This document shows positions 60,399 through 60,867 of a DNA stretch of 60,867 bases, piece after piece. A model generated the notes under the pieces. It ran no database searches and was not told the DNA's origin. It saw only the letters and a list, made by a program, of their open reading frames with translations. Within the stretch, counting starts at the first letter, position 1. Each line of letters starts with the position of its first letter. The stretch is from Cytophagales bacterium (GTDB lineage: Bacteria > Bacteroidota > Bacteroidia > Cytophagales > Thermoflexibacteraceae): NCBI GenBank assembly GCA_004294445.1, contig REAZ01000027.1, forward strand, positions 1 to 60,867, given 5' to 3'. The translations under genes and the position numbers were made by a program.

Positions 60399-60851
60399 AT
60401 GGGTATTTTTGAAAAAGGAAACTATAAAACAGTACCAACAGAATTTCGGACTTTTGGAATAGCCTCTTTAGAGGAACTTTCAAAATTTCAAGAAAAGTTT
60501 GAAATGTATGATACAGATACGACCATAAATGCTATTCGTGATGCTATCATTGCTAATTATTTAGGTTTTGATTTACTTAATTTTGATAAGCACGGTTTTG
60601 ATGCCAAAAAAAGTAATGTAGAACATTATTTGGAGGTAAAACAGTGTTCTGTATCAAGTGAAAGTTGGGGTGGAACTTGGAACGATACTAACGAAGAAAA
60701 AGCACTTGCTTTTAGTGATGATAGGCTTTTTACAGTAGTTGCAATTTGGAAAGGTGCAAGTGATTTGCAATTTGGTAGTGTAAATATAAGAGTGTTTTTT
60801 GTATATTTGCAAAAAACCAAATTCTATGATAAAAATTTCTCTTTCTTGTAA
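60399..60851 (+). CDS. Putative PD-(D/E)xK restriction endonuclease-like protein
   Basis: 150 aa. HGFDAKKSNVEHYLEVKQCS has the spacing of a PD-(D/E)xK active site (Asp, then Glu-Val-Lys), and SSESWGGTWNDTNEEKALAF, then FTVVAIWKGASDLQF, look like a restriction-enzyme core. The family is not named with certainty. It starts 6 bp after the previous gene, and its last codons overlap the start of a further gene with a CxxC pair. The region is AT-rich with poor spacing from the trmD side, as in many transferred restriction modules. Confidence 0.6.
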   Translation: MGIFEKGNYKTVPTEFRTFGIASLEELSKFQEKFEMYDTDTTINAIRDAIIANYLGFDLLNFDKHGFDAKKSNVEHYLEVKQCSVSSESWGGTWNDTNEEKALAFSDDRLFTVVAIWKGASDLQFGSVNIRVFFVYLQKTKFYDKNFSFL

Positions 60852-60867
60852 AAAATGTGCCAGCACA
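60826..60867 (+). CDS. Start of a next gene, cut by the window edge
   Basis: A start at ATG 60826 in another frame overlaps the end of the nuclease-like gene and reads MIKISLSCKKCAST before the window ends. The CxxC pair hints at a zinc-binding protein. A TATATTTG -7-like box (60802-60809) lies just before it. A DNA methyltransferase or another restriction component would be the expected neighbour, but this cannot be read here. Confidence 0.35.
   Translation, partial: MIKISLSCKKCAST

Overview
This window most likely comes from a gliding member of the Bacteroidota, probably Cytophagales-like. The evidence is a GldA-type ABC ATPase, a PorQ-type outer-membrane protein, a large secreted protein ending in a type IX secretion (T9SS) CHU_C domain, a TonB-dependent receptor with a carboxypeptidase-regulatory N-terminus, an atpD-atpC pair split from the rest of the ATP synthase genes, AT-rich DNA, and promoters of the Bacteroidota type (TTTG, 20 bp, TAnnTTTG). 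I read seven promoters with exactly 20 bp spacing. I saw no tRNA or rRNA gene and no CRISPR array.

Layout. 1-6.2 kb: a broken gene end, an SCO1/SenC lipoprotein with a 3' frameshift, a MORN lipoprotein overlapping a YHYH protein with four repeated Ig-like domains, pyrR and a GT39-like membrane protein; two copies of one palindromic element lie here in opposite orientation. 6.7-12.3 kb: a TonB receptor and two cell-surface glycan genes, one a fusion of glycosyltransferase and deacetylase. 12.5-19.1 kb (minus strand): a short RtcB-like protein, an RluA pseudouridine synthase, the CHU_C protein and a chromate transporter. 19.2-23.2 kb: a Zn-ribbon/TPR protein, an Ebo-type TatD hydrolase and atpDC. 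23.4-30.1 kb (minus): rpsT, a lipoprotein, then a probable operon of a Panacea-domain antitoxin, a putative toxin, aroA and a neutral-ceramidase-like enzyme, with an SDR/EamA pair upstream. 30.3-35.7 kb: rimP-nusA-infB. 35.8-51.1 kb: gldA, proline dehydrogenase, porQ, an OmpL47-like protein, a MATE exporter, an RRM protein, an oxidoreductase, an M48 protease, a PorV/PorQ-like protein beside an ISAs1 element, comF, scpA, a glucan phosphorylase and a GNAT enzyme.

51.2-54.06 kb is the most unusual part. Directly after tmRNA lie a NADAR-family gene and a membrane J-domain/WG-repeat gene. Related palindromic hairpins precede, separate and follow them, ending in a tandem array with a period of about 107 bp. 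A stray copy of the last 30 bp of the NADAR gene sits upstream of it. This looks like a modular accessory locus, possibly defence- or stress-related.

54.07-60.87 kb: metH carrying an in-frame palindromic repeat, a kinase-like fragment, trmD, an inverted-repeat-rich and strongly structured intergenic stretch, and two tandem genes of which the second has a PD-(D/E)xK nuclease signature. These two are the likely start of a restriction-type system running off the right edge.

All family calls come from reading motifs by eye; no database search was run.
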